Assembly: GCA_014382705.1 (NCBI GenBank)
Contig: JACNJE010000090.1
Location: 17,428 to 81,427 of the forward strand
Source: Verrucomicrobiota bacterium
Lineage (GTDB): Bacteria; Verrucomicrobiota; Verrucomicrobiia; Limisphaerales; UBA1096
Reading direction: 5' to 3'
DNA length: 64,000 nt
Shown one piece after another: positions 28,486 through 38,000 of the stretch (positions are counted from its first letter, which is position 1; each line of letters starts with the position of its first letter). The notes under the pieces are model-generated. The model was given only the letters and a program-made list of their open reading frames with translations, ran no database searches and was not told the DNA's origin. The translations under genes and the position numbers were made by a program.

Positions 28486-28637
28486 TGGCCAAGCGGAGTC
28501 GGCTGTCCATCCGCTGCCGGGGAGTAAATGAAAGAGAACCCCACACGGTCGAGACAATTTAACCGGCGCAATTTCCGGGGCGTTTTATTTCTCGAAACAC
28601 CGGAGGGCTGGCGCTAGACTCCCGCCTCTCGCGCAAG

Positions 28638-29273
28638 GTGGAAAACCCAGAGGAAAACCAGGTTGAACCGTCCGACTCATCCGTCGGCGAATCCGTTGGC
28701 CAAGCGGAGGGACCGAGGGATCCATCGGAACCCGGCACGCCGGAGCCGGCCGGGGAACGGCGCGGCTTCATCAAGTTTCTCTGCGCATTTATCGGCACGC
28801 TTATCAGCGCGGTGCCGTTTGGCGCGGGTGTGTGGTCGTATCTCGATCCGTTGGCCAAGCGCAACAAGGGCGGCGGCGGGGGTGACGGTTTCGTCAGGGT
28901 CGCCTCGCTTGACGCGATTCCCGCTGACGGCACGCCGGCCAAGTTCTCCATCGTGGCTGACAAGGTGGATGCGTGGAACCGGTTCTCGAATGTCAGCATC
29001 GGCGCGGTGTATCTGCGGCTTGTCGATGGCATGCCAAGCGCGCTGCACACGGTCTGCCCGCACCTGGGCTGCTTCGTCGATTATCGGCCGGGTAAAAAAG
29101 ATTTTTTCTGCCCGTGCCACAACAGCAATTTCAAGCTGGACGGCAGCATTGTCGAGGGTGTGAGCCCTCGTGCGATGGATGGACTCAGGATTGAGGTTCG
29201 CAACAAGACGGAGGTGTGGGTGAAATTCCAGAATTTTCAGCCCGGCCACAGCCACAAAGTCCCGGTGTCATGA
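28638..29273 (+). CDS. Rieske iron-sulfur protein
   Basis: CPHLGCFVDYRPGKKDFFCPCHNSNFKLDG (Rieske CxHxGC/CPCH motifs); N-terminal TM; GTG start. Confidence 0.95.
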   Translation: MENPEENQVEPSDSSVGESVGQAEGPRDPSEPGTPEPAGERRGFIKFLCAFIGTLISAVPFGAGVWSYLDPLAKRNKGGGGGDGFVRVASLDAIPADGTPAKFSIVADKVDAWNRFSNVSIGAVYLRLVDGMPSALHTVCPHLGCFVDYRPGKKDFFCPCHNSNFKLDGSIVEGVSPRAMDGLRIEVRNKTEVWVKFQNFQPGHSHKVPVS

Positions 29274-31249
29274 GGTCGCTGCTGGACTGGATCGACCACC
29301 GCACCGGCATCCGCAGCCTGACGCGCGAGGCGTTGTTCGAGAACATCCCCGGCGGCTCCCGCTGGCGCTACGTCTGGGGCAGCACGCTGACGTTCACGAT
29401 CTTCGTGCAATTCATCACCGGCATTTTTTTGTGGATGGGGTACAGCGCCAGCTCCGGTGACGCGTGGGAGTCGGTCAATTACATCCAAAACGAGATGGCC
29501 GGCGGCTGGCTGCTGCGAGGCATCCACCACTGGATGGCGCAGCTCATGCCGGTGCTGTTGCTGCTGCACCTGATGCAGGTCGTCGTGGACGGCGCGTACA
29601 AGGCGCCGCGCGAGGTGAATTACTGGTTCGGGGTCCTGTTGCTGCTGCTGGTGTTGGCCCTGTCGTTGACCGGCTACCTGCTGCCGTGGGATCAAAAGGG
29701 ATTTTGGGCCACGAAGGTTGCCACCAACCTGATCACCCTCGTGCCGTTTGTCGGGCCGGAGCTGCAGCAGCTTGTGATCGGCGGCACCGAGTACGGGCAC
29801 CACACGTTGACGCGTTTCTTCGCACTGCACGCCGGCGTGTTGCCGGGCCTGCTGGTGCTGCTGATCGTCGGGCATATCTACCTGTTCCGCCGCCACGGCA
29901 TCACGCCGGCCGAGCCGGTCACCAAGCGCGACGCCTATTTCTGGCCGGATCAGGTGTTCAAGGATGTTGTCGCCTGCCTCGCGGTCACGGTGGCGGTGCT
30001 GGCGGTGGTGCTCTGGTCTCACGGCGCGCATCTGGGTTCGCCGGCCGACCCGTCCGAGCCGTATTCCGCCGCGCGGCCGGACTGGTATTTCCTGTTCCTG
30101 TTCCAGTTCCTCAAGCTGCCGTTTTTTGCCGGGGAGAAAGAGGTGTGGGGCGCGATTTACATCCCCGGCATGGCCGTCGCCCTGATTTGCCTGATGCCGT
30201 TCATCGGCCGCTGGAAGCTGGGGCATGTGTTCAACGTCGGCGTCATCTTTGTGTTTCTCGGCGGCGCGGGCGCGCTGACGTACCTGGCCAAGCAGGAGGA
30301 TGTCGACGGGCCGAACAGTGCCACGTATCTCAAGGGCGTGCTTGCTGACACCCGCGACGCCCAGCGCGTGACCGCCTTGGCCAGGGGCAGGGGCATCGAG
30401 TCCACCGCGTTGTCGCTGCTCAAGGATGACCCGAAAACGCAGGGCGCGCGTCTGTTCGCGCAGCACTGCGCGAGCTGCCACCGCTACGACGGCCACGACG
30501 GCCTGGCCGTGGAGTTGGCCAAGGCCGAATCACACGATGACTTGGCCAAGCGCACGGGAGTGTCGAGCCGCTTTCTCTCCGGCGACGCCGTTCATCCCGA
30601 CTGGCTGGCACGAAAAACCGGCACGCAGGACGAATGGCAGCCGGTGAAGTCGGTTTTGAAGGCCAAGGCCGAAGGCCCATTCGACGTGATCGCCAGCGTG
30701 TCTCCACCGGAAAAACCGAGCGCTCCGGATTTGAACGGTTTCGCCACCCGCCAATGGATTCGTGACCTGCTCGATCCCGATCAATACCTCAGCGCCCGCT
30801 ACTTCGGAGGCACTGCGCATGGGGAGGGCGCGATGTACAAAAAATTTCTCAACCGCAAGGTTCGCAAGTACGATGCCGAGGAAAAGGCGATGCTCGAGCT
30901 CGTCGTGTTCGCGCTTTCCGCAGAGGCCAAGCTCCTTTCACAGGCAGAGGACGACAAGGCCGATGCTGATAAAATCAAGCAGGGCATCGACCACCTGATC
31001 GACGACATCGGCTGCGTGGACTGCCACGCGTTTGGCGAGCCGGATCCCGACGCCGACGGCCCCGACCTCACCGGCTACGGCTCGCGCCAATGGATCATCG
31101 ACTTTGTGAAAAATCCGGAGCACGAAAAGTTTTATCCCGACAACAACGACCGCATGCCGGCGTTCGGCGTGAAAAAGATTTTGACCGACAAAGAGGTCGG
31201 CCTGATCGCCGACTGGCTGCGAGGCGACTACTTCGAGCCGGTTCGCTGA
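29270..31249 (+). CDS. Cytochrome b / c-type cytochrome fusion protein
   Basis: Cytochrome b TM region (YLLPWDQKGFWATKVATNLITLVPFVG) followed by two CxxCH heme-c motifs, CASCH and CVDCH; ATGA overlap with Rieske gene. Confidence 0.94.
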   Translation: MRSLLDWIDHRTGIRSLTREALFENIPGGSRWRYVWGSTLTFTIFVQFITGIFLWMGYSASSGDAWESVNYIQNEMAGGWLLRGIHHWMAQLMPVLLLLHLMQVVVDGAYKAPREVNYWFGVLLLLLVLALSLTGYLLPWDQKGFWATKVATNLITLVPFVGPELQQLVIGGTEYGHHTLTRFFALHAGVLPGLLVLLIVGHIYLFRRHGITPAEPVTKRDAYFWPDQVFKDVVACLAVTVAVLAVVLWSHGAHLGSPADPSEPYSAARPDWYFLFLFQFLKLPFFAGEKEVWGAIYIPGMAVALICLMPFIGRWKLGHVFNVGVIFVFLGGAGALTYLAKQEDVDGPNSATYLKGVLADTRDAQRVTALARGRGIESTALSLLKDDPKTQGARLFAQHCASCHRYDGHDGLAVELAKAESHDDLAKRTGVSSRFLSGDAVHPDWLARKTGTQDEWQPVKSVLKAKAEGPFDVIASVSPPEKPSAPDLNGFATRQWIRDLLDPDQYLSARYFGGTAHGEGAMYKKFLNRKVRKYDAEEKAMLELVVFALSAEAKLLSQAEDDKADADKIKQGIDHLIDDIGCVDCHAFGEPDPDADGPDLTGYGSRQWIIDFVKNPEHEKFYPDNNDRMPAFGVKKILTDKEVGLIADWLRGDYFEPVR

Positions 31250-31263
31250 ACCCCGCGCTTGGC

Positions 31264-31885
31264 CATGGACACCGCCAAAGCCATTCGCCACCTTAAAAAA
31301 GTCGATCCCGACTTGGACAGGGTCATCCGGCACATTGGCCCGAGCGATCTCAAGCCGGACAAGAGCCGCACGATATACGCCTCACTCGTCCGCTCGATCG
31401 TGTACCAGCAACTCACCGGCAAAGTGGCGGCGATCATCTTCGGCCGGTTTCTTGAGCTGTTCCCTGGCCGGAAATTCCCCGAACCGGAGAGGGTGTTGCG
31501 AAAGCCGTTCGAGCAATTGCGCGGCGTCGGGCTTTCCAACCAAAAAGCCAGCTACATTCGCAACATCGCCCAAGCGGCGAATGACGGCATTGTGCCGGAC
31601 TCGCGCCGGGCCAACCGCATGAGCGACGACGAGTTGATCGAGCAACTGACCTCCATCAAGGGTGTTGGCCGATGGACAGTCGAGATGCTGCTCATCTTCC
31701 GGCTGGGCCGGCCCGACGTGCTGCCGGCGACTGATTACGGTGTCCAGAAAGGCTTCGCCTTGGCCAAGCGCTTGGCCGAACTCCCCAAGCCGAAAGAACT
31801 GCTCGCTGCCGGCGAACGGTGGGCACCGTACCGCACCACCGCCGCTTGGTACCTCTGGCGCACCACTGACACCGCTACGCCTTAA
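31264..31885 (+). CDS. DNA-3-methyladenine glycosylase II family (HhH-GPD)
   Basis: SIVYQQLTGKVAAIIFGRF, LTSIKGVGRWTVEMLLIFRLGRPDVLPATDYGVQKGF. Confidence 0.94.
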
Positions 31886-31901
31886 AGCCAAGCGCTTGGC
31901 T
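31886..31901. repeat. 16-bp perfect palindrome AGCCAAGCGCTTGGCT between convergent stop codons
   Basis: Fills the gap between glycosylase TAA (31883-31885) and MFS TAG (31900-31902 on the minus strand). Confidence 0.9.
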
Positions 31902-33156
31902 ACTCGCTGATCTCCTCGGTCACGGCTTGGGTGGGGTGATTTTCCCGGGTCTGTTTGATGGTCGGGATCAGCAGGAGGGCGGAGAGGAGGATCAACCCGC
32001 CGCTGATCTGGCTCAGGCTGCTAACGGCTAGGCCGGAGGCCAGAACGCTGAAGCCGATCACCGGAGCGAGCACGCCCCGGACGCCGGTGAAAAAGGTGTG
32101 TACTGACATATAGTCGGCCACGCGGTTGGGCGGCGCGAGCTTGGTCACCCACAGGCCCCACGCGATGTCGCCGCCGGCGTGCGCGATGCCGAAGCAGATT
32201 TGCCCGGCCACCATGCCGGCCATCGTGTCGCTGTTGAAGAAGATGAGGATCCCCGCCGCGAAAAACAAGTTCAGCACGGCGCGAAGCAGGAAGATGTTGA
32301 TCCGGTCGAACATCCATCCCCAGAACGGGTTGAGCAGGAGCCGGAACACATTCGGGATGACCAGCGTAAGCGCGGCGATGACGAACTCGCTTTTTTCCAG
32401 GCCGTAAACCGGGTTGGCCAGGTAGTCGACCCGGATCGGGATCATCATCAGGTTCCCGAAGCCCATCATCATCCAGCAGATCAGCGCGTGCCGGAAGAGC
32501 CGGTCGCTCCGCGCGAAGCGCAGCGCCCGGAACGGATGCCCGCCGGCGTCGCCCTCGAGCGGCCGGGACGGCAGTTGTCTCAAGCAATGCCACGACCCCA
32601 GGAACGCGAGGCCGAAGATCACCAGCAGCCAGCGGTAGCTGCCCAGGCTGGCCTGCCCGTCGGCGCCGGTTTGGGTGAGCACCCACCCGGCGAGAAAGCT
32701 GAACACCCCGGCGGCGAGCACCCGGAACGACACCGCCCGCGCAAAATAATGCCCGCGCCTGGCGTCGGGATAATTGTCGCGGAACACCTGCGTGAGCAGC
32801 GGGATCGCGCCGGTCGAGCACGACATCGCCACGATGCTCCCGACGGCGAACAACGGCAGCCACGGCACGGCGGCCATCAGGAAAAACAACGCCGCGCCGA
32901 GCAGCGCCATGCGGGCGGCCGCGGTGGCGGCGGGAAGTCCGCGCGACTGGACCACGGTGACGACCACCGGCGTGAGCAGCAGGCCCACACTGGCGGCGGT
33001 TGCGACCAGCGCCTTGCCCACCAGCCCCGTCTCCCCAAACCCCTTGACCACGGTCAGCAGGAGGAACGTGGTGCCGGCGGTCTCGAGAATGCCGTTGCTG
33101 ATGGCCCGGCGCTGCTCGAGTTTGAAGGTGGCTTGGGTCCGCTCGGCAAGATTCAT
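31900..33156 (-). CDS. MFS transporter
   Basis: 418 aa, about 12 hydrophobic segments, WGWMFDRINIFLLRAVLNLFFAAGILIFF. Confidence 0.88.
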   Translation of the reverse strand: MNLAERTQATFKLEQRRAISNGILETAGTTFLLLTVVKGFGETGLVGKALVATAASVGLLLTPVVVTVVQSRGLPAATAAARMALLGAALFFLMAAVPWLPLFAVGSIVAMSCSTGAIPLLTQVFRDNYPDARRGHYFARAVSFRVLAAGVFSFLAGWVLTQTGADGQASLGSYRWLLVIFGLAFLGSWHCLRQLPSRPLEGDAGGHPFRALRFARSDRLFRHALICWMMMGFGNLMMIPIRVDYLANPVYGLEKSEFVIAALTLVIPNVFRLLLNPFWGWMFDRINIFLLRAVLNLFFAAGILIFFNSDTMAGMVAGQICFGIAHAGGDIAWGLWVTKLAPPNRVADYMSVHTFFTGVRGVLAPVIGFSVLASGLAVSSLSQISGGLILLSALLLIPTIKQTRENHPTQAVTEEISE

Positions 33157-33250
33157 CCGGGATGCGCATTGTCCACGAATCGGGCCGGTTGGCGATGCAT
33201 AAAAAAAGCGCCGCCTCGCCCTTGCCGCGCGAACCGGCTACAACAGCGCC

Positions 33251-34882
33251 GTGCCGGGAGTGGTAGCCATCGTCGGTCGGCCCAATGTCGGGAAGTCGGC
33301 CCTGTTCAATTGTATTGCGCGCAGGCGCGTTGCGATCGTGCATGACCGTCCCGGCGTCACGCGCGACCGGCTCAGTGCCGAGGTCGAGTGGCTGGGGCAC
33401 CCGTTCACGCTGGTGGACACGGGCGGCATCGGCTTGCTCAAGGGCGAGCGGGGCGGGGACGACTTTGCGCGGGAGATCGTCACCCAGGTCGAGGTCGCGC
33501 TCGAGGACGTGGACGTGATTTTACTCGTCGTCAGCGTGCAGGAGGGTGTCGCACCGATGGATTTCGAGGTGGCGGCCATGCTCCGCGAGGCCGGCAAGCC
33601 GGTGTTCGTGATGGTCAACAAGGTGGACACCGCCGCGCACGAGCCGGGCGTCGACGAGTTCGCCGAGCTGGGCTTCGAGCGGCTGTTCCCGGTCAGCGCG
33701 CTGCACGCGCGGGGCATCGACCTGCCGCTTGGCCAGGCGGTCGGCCTGTTGCCAGAGCGCTTGGCCAAGCCGGAGGAGCCGGCCGATGCCGAGCCGCCGC
33801 TCAACATCGCCATCGTCGGCCGCCCGAATGTCGGCAAGTCGTCGATCATCAACGCCCTCACTCGTTCGGAGCGGGTCATCGTCAGCGAGATTTCCGGCAC
33901 CACGCGCGACGCCATCGACGTGCCGTTCGAGGTCGAGACCGACGGCGTCCGGCAGCGCTACAACCTCATCGACACCGCCGGCATCCGCAAGCGGCGGCGT
34001 ATCAAGGATGCGGTGGAGTTTTTCAGCGTCAACCGTTCCGACAAGGCCATCGAGCGGTGCGACCTCGCCGTGCTGGTGATGGACGCCGCCGAGGGCGTCA
34101 CCGAGCAGGACAAAAAAATCTGCGACCGCATCACCGAGACCGGCTGCGCCTGCGTCATCGTCGTCAACAAGTGGGATCTGTTCCGGGCCGGACTGGAGAA
34201 GGCCCGAAAGCAGGAGGCCAAAAAGAGCGCCGCGCAGGGCGGCCGAAAGGTCAGCCGCAAGAAACAGGAACAGCTCATGTACGACGAGTTCGGCAAATGG
34301 GTGAAGTCGAACCTGTTTTTCATCGACTATGCGCCGGTGATTTTCACGTCCGCGATCGAGGGGTTCCAGCTCGACCGCCTGCTTGAGGCGATCCGCTACG
34401 TCAGTTCGCAGCTCCAGAAAACCACGCCGACGAGCCTGCTCAACCGCACGCTGCAGTCTGCGCTGGAGCGCAACCCCGCGCCCAGCTCAAAGGGCCACCG
34501 GCTCAAGCTCTTTTACGCCACACAGGTTCAGTCGAAGCCGCCGACGTTTCTGCTTTTTGTCAACCGCAAGGAGCTGCTGAGCGACAACTATTCGCGCTAC
34601 CTCATCGGCGTGCTGCGCAAGGCGTTCGGCTTCGAGGGCTGCCATATCCGGCTCGTGGCCAAGCCGCGCCCGAAAAGCATCGAGCCGGTCCGCCGCAAAA
34701 CGACGGTCAAAAGCCGGACGAGCAAAAAAGTCACCAAGCGCGAAATCCAAAAAATCCGCGACGAGACCAAGCGCAAGAAGGATGCGAAGAAAAAAGCCAT
34801 CCGAAAAGGCGCCAAGCCACCCGGAGCCAAGCGCCCCAAAAAACGCCCTGCCAAAAAAGACCGCCCCCGAAAGTCACCCTAA
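33251..34882 (+). CDS. der: Ribosome biogenesis GTPase Der (EngA) with long Lys/Arg-rich C-terminal tail
   Basis: Two G domains: VAIVGRPNVGKSALFN and IAIVGRPNVGKSSIINAL; KH-like domain; GTG start. Confidence 0.97.
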   Translation: MPGVVAIVGRPNVGKSALFNCIARRRVAIVHDRPGVTRDRLSAEVEWLGHPFTLVDTGGIGLLKGERGGDDFAREIVTQVEVALEDVDVILLVVSVQEGVAPMDFEVAAMLREAGKPVFVMVNKVDTAAHEPGVDEFAELGFERLFPVSALHARGIDLPLGQAVGLLPERLAKPEEPADAEPPLNIAIVGRPNVGKSSIINALTRSERVIVSEISGTTRDAIDVPFEVETDGVRQRYNLIDTAGIRKRRRIKDAVEFFSVNRSDKAIERCDLAVLVMDAAEGVTEQDKKICDRITETGCACVIVVNKWDLFRAGLEKARKQEAKKSAAQGGRKVSRKKQEQLMYDEFGKWVKSNLFFIDYAPVIFTSAIEGFQLDRLLEAIRYVSSQLQKTTPTSLLNRTLQSALERNPAPSSKGHRLKLFYATQVQSKPPTFLLFVNRKELLSDNYSRYLIGVLRKAFGFEGCHIRLVAKPRPKSIEPVRRKTTVKSRTSKKVTKREIQKIRDETKRKKDAKKKAIRKGAKPPGAKRPKKRPAKKDRPRKSP

Positions 34883-34910
34883 CGCTTGGCCAAGCGCGAG
34901 CGAGATCCAC

Positions 34911-35044
34911 GGGAGGGGCGAGTTCCACCTCGCCCCAAATCCCCTGTCAAACAAACATGGATGAACAGGGTGGACGGGAATGGTTTTGTGCTGCCTGTGC
35001 AGCAACTTTGGTTATTTTGGGGCAAGGTGGAACTTGCCCCTCCC
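34911..35044. repeat. BIME-like inverted pair of hairpins
   Basis: Arms 34911-34939 GGGAGGGGCGAGTTCCACCTCGCCCCAAA and 35016-35044 are reverse complements at 27/29 positions; each arm is itself a hairpin. Confidence 0.9.
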
Positions 35045-35052
35045 AGCCGGGG

Positions 35053-38000
35053 CTACGGCTGGGCCAAGCGGTGGAGTTCGTTGGCGACCTGGCCGATCAC
35101 TTCGGGCCAAGCGCCGGCGGTTTGCTGCCGGAACAGTCTTGTGTTCGGGTACCACGGCGTGTCGCCGCGACCGAGCAGCCAGCGCCAGTCGGCGGCGAAC
35201 GGCAGCAGCACCCACGTCGGTTTGCCCAGCGCGCCGGCCAAGTGCGCCATGGCGGTGTCCACCGTCACGACCAAATCCATCGACCCGATCAACCTCGCGG
35301 TCGAGGCGAAGTCGCTGATGTGCGGCGAAAGGTCGGTGACGCAGTCGGTGGCATCGATGATTCGGCGGGCCTCGTCGCTGGGCTCCAGTTGCAGGTTGAA
35401 CCAAGCGAAATCGCCGCACGCGCCGAGCAACTCAGCAAGCAGCCCGGCCGGCAGCGAGCGGTTGTCGGCCCACGAGCGGCTGCGGCCGGCCCAGACCACG
35501 CCGATTTTTAGCGTGCCGACATCGGGCGCGACTCCCGCCGGTTCTGCGAAAAGGTAGCGGCCGTTTTCGCCGTTGGGCACAGTCTCCGGCGTGGTGCCAA
35601 ACGCCAGCGGCGCGCTCAGCATCGGCAGCGCGAAGTCGGCACTTGGCACCGGTTCGCCCGGTTCGAAAACCTGCGACACGCCGGGGAGCGTTTGCAGGAG
35701 GGCGCTCAATCCCGGCTGGCACTCAATCACGACGCTCGCACCGGCGTTGGCTAAGTGAGGTGCGTAGCGGCAAAACTGCAGCGTGTCGCCAAATCCCTGC
35801 TCGGCGAACAGCAGCAGCGTTTTGCCGGCAAGTGGCTCGCCGTTCCAGCGGGGGATGCCGGGGTGCCTGGGCGCGAAGAGCGAATTGTCGGTCTGCCAAC
35901 GCGCCTCGTAATGTTTCCAACCGTCGTTCCAGCGGCCGGCGGCCAACTCGGCGATCGCGAGGTTGAATGGCCCGTCCGGGTTGCGCGGCTCGGCGGCAAT
36001 GAAATCGTTGAAAGCGGCGATGGCTTCCTCCACGCAGTTTTGCGCCTGCAACGCGACACCGAGGTTGAGCAGCGTATCGGGATGCCCGGGATGATGCCGG
36101 AGCACCGAGCGGCAGGTGGCTTCGGCGGCGGCGGGGTCGTCGCGCTCGAGTTGCAGCTTGGCCATGTTGACGCCGGCCATCGGCTGCCCCGGCTGCCCCT
36201 GCAGGATGTGCCAGAAACATTCCTCGGCGAGCGCGGATTCCCCAAGGTCGCGGAGCGTGAGGCCGAGGTTGACCATGGCGTCGGTGTAGTCGCCGTCGAG
36301 ATCGACGGCCCGCTTGTAGGCTTGGGCGGCGGTGAGGTAGTCGCCCCCGTCCTGCGCGACTTGGCCAAGGTTGAACTGCGCTGCGGCGAGGGCGGGGTTA
36401 AGCCGGGTCGCCCGCCGGTAGTCGCGCCGGGCCTCGGCCGCGTGGCCAAGCGCGTAGTGGGCATTGCCGCGGTTGAAATGAAAGTCGGCGCAGCCGGACT
36501 GCAACCCGATGGCACGGTCGTACGGGCCAAGCGCCTGCTCCGCTTGGCCAAGGCCGGAGAGCAGCAGGCCAAGCTCGTGGTGGTTCTCGGCGTCGTCCGG
36601 CTGCAACTCGATGGCGCGCTCGAGGCTTGTCCGCGCCGGGTCAGCCTGACCGTTTTCGCGGAGCACCCCGGCGAGCAACCGGAGGAGGGTCGTGTTTTCG
36701 GGGTCGGCCTCGGCGGCGAGTTGGTACTGCTCGATCGCTTGGCCAAGCCGGCCCTGCTGCTGGCAGTCGATCGCCTTGGCCAAGAGGCGGGAGGCGGCCG
36801 GGGAGGGCTGTTGCCGCAGCGCGGCAGCCACGTCGGCGATGACGCTGTCCCAGTCTCCGGGCCGGGGTTGGCGGAAAATGCGCATCGTCGGATACCACGG
36901 GCTGTCGCTGCGGTTCTCCAGCCAGCGCCATTCACCGGCATACGGCAGCAGCAGCCAGACTGACCGGCCCAGCGCGCCGGCCAAATGCGCCACGGCGGTG
37001 TCGATGGTGATGACAAGATCGAGTTGTCGCAGCAACAACGCAGTGGCCGCGAAATCGGTCATCCGGGAGTCCAAATTGGTGACATCGCCAAGCTGCGCCG
37101 AGTCGGCGGGATTAGGTTTTTTTTGGAGGCTGTAAAATTGGGCGGTGTTTGATCTGGTCAGCTTGGCCAGCGCAACGATTGGCACTTCGCGCGACTCGGG
37201 CCGGTTCGCCCGCCGTGAGCCGCGCCAGACGATCCCGACCGCCAGTTTATCCTGTTGGCGGCCCGGCAACGGAATGCCCGGGCCGGCCTTGAGCGGATTC
37301 ATGAACTCGTTGCCGGGAATGGAACCGGCGTCACAGCCGAACACGCGCGGGAGACTGAGCAGCGGACATTGCAGGTCGTGGGCCGGGGGGTGTTCACCGC
37401 GGGGGATGACCTTGTCGATCCCGTCGATGCACCGCATCAGCGGGGCCAGCTCGGGCTGGCACTCGAACAGGATGCGCCCGCCCCGTTGTTCGATCATCGG
37501 GAGGAACCGCGCAAACTGGATCGTGTCGCCGAAGCCCTGCTCCGCCCAGACGAGGAGGGTTTGCCCATCGAGCGACCCGCCGTTCCAACAGGGCTTGTCG
37601 AGGCGCGACTGGAGACTGTTGTAATGGGGCATCAGCAGCCGGTTCTCGTAGGCGGCCCAGCCGTTGGCGAAGTCGCCGGTTCGCAACAGCGCCAGTGACA
37701 GGTTGAACGCGATGCCGGGGGAGTCCGGGGCGAGTTGCCGCGCCTGTTCGTGCCGCTTCAGCGCCTCTGCCGGCTGGCCCAGCGCCATCAAGATGTTTCC
37801 GAGATTGGAAAACGATTCCGCGTGGTCCGGGAACTGGCTGACGAGTTTCTCAAAGACCAGTCGGGCTTTCTCGAATCGACCGTCACGCTTGAGTTGCAGT
37901 CCCTCCTCCGACAGAACGGGCAGCGTTTTGTCCGTGGACTCAAGGCGCAGTGCGAACCGCACCGTGTCAATGACACTCCGCCAGTCGCCGGGCGTGGGTT

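Noticed and set aside
29237-30496. 419-aa ORF antisense to the cytochrome b gene
   Set aside because: Low-complexity His/Gln/Arg composition; antisense artefact.
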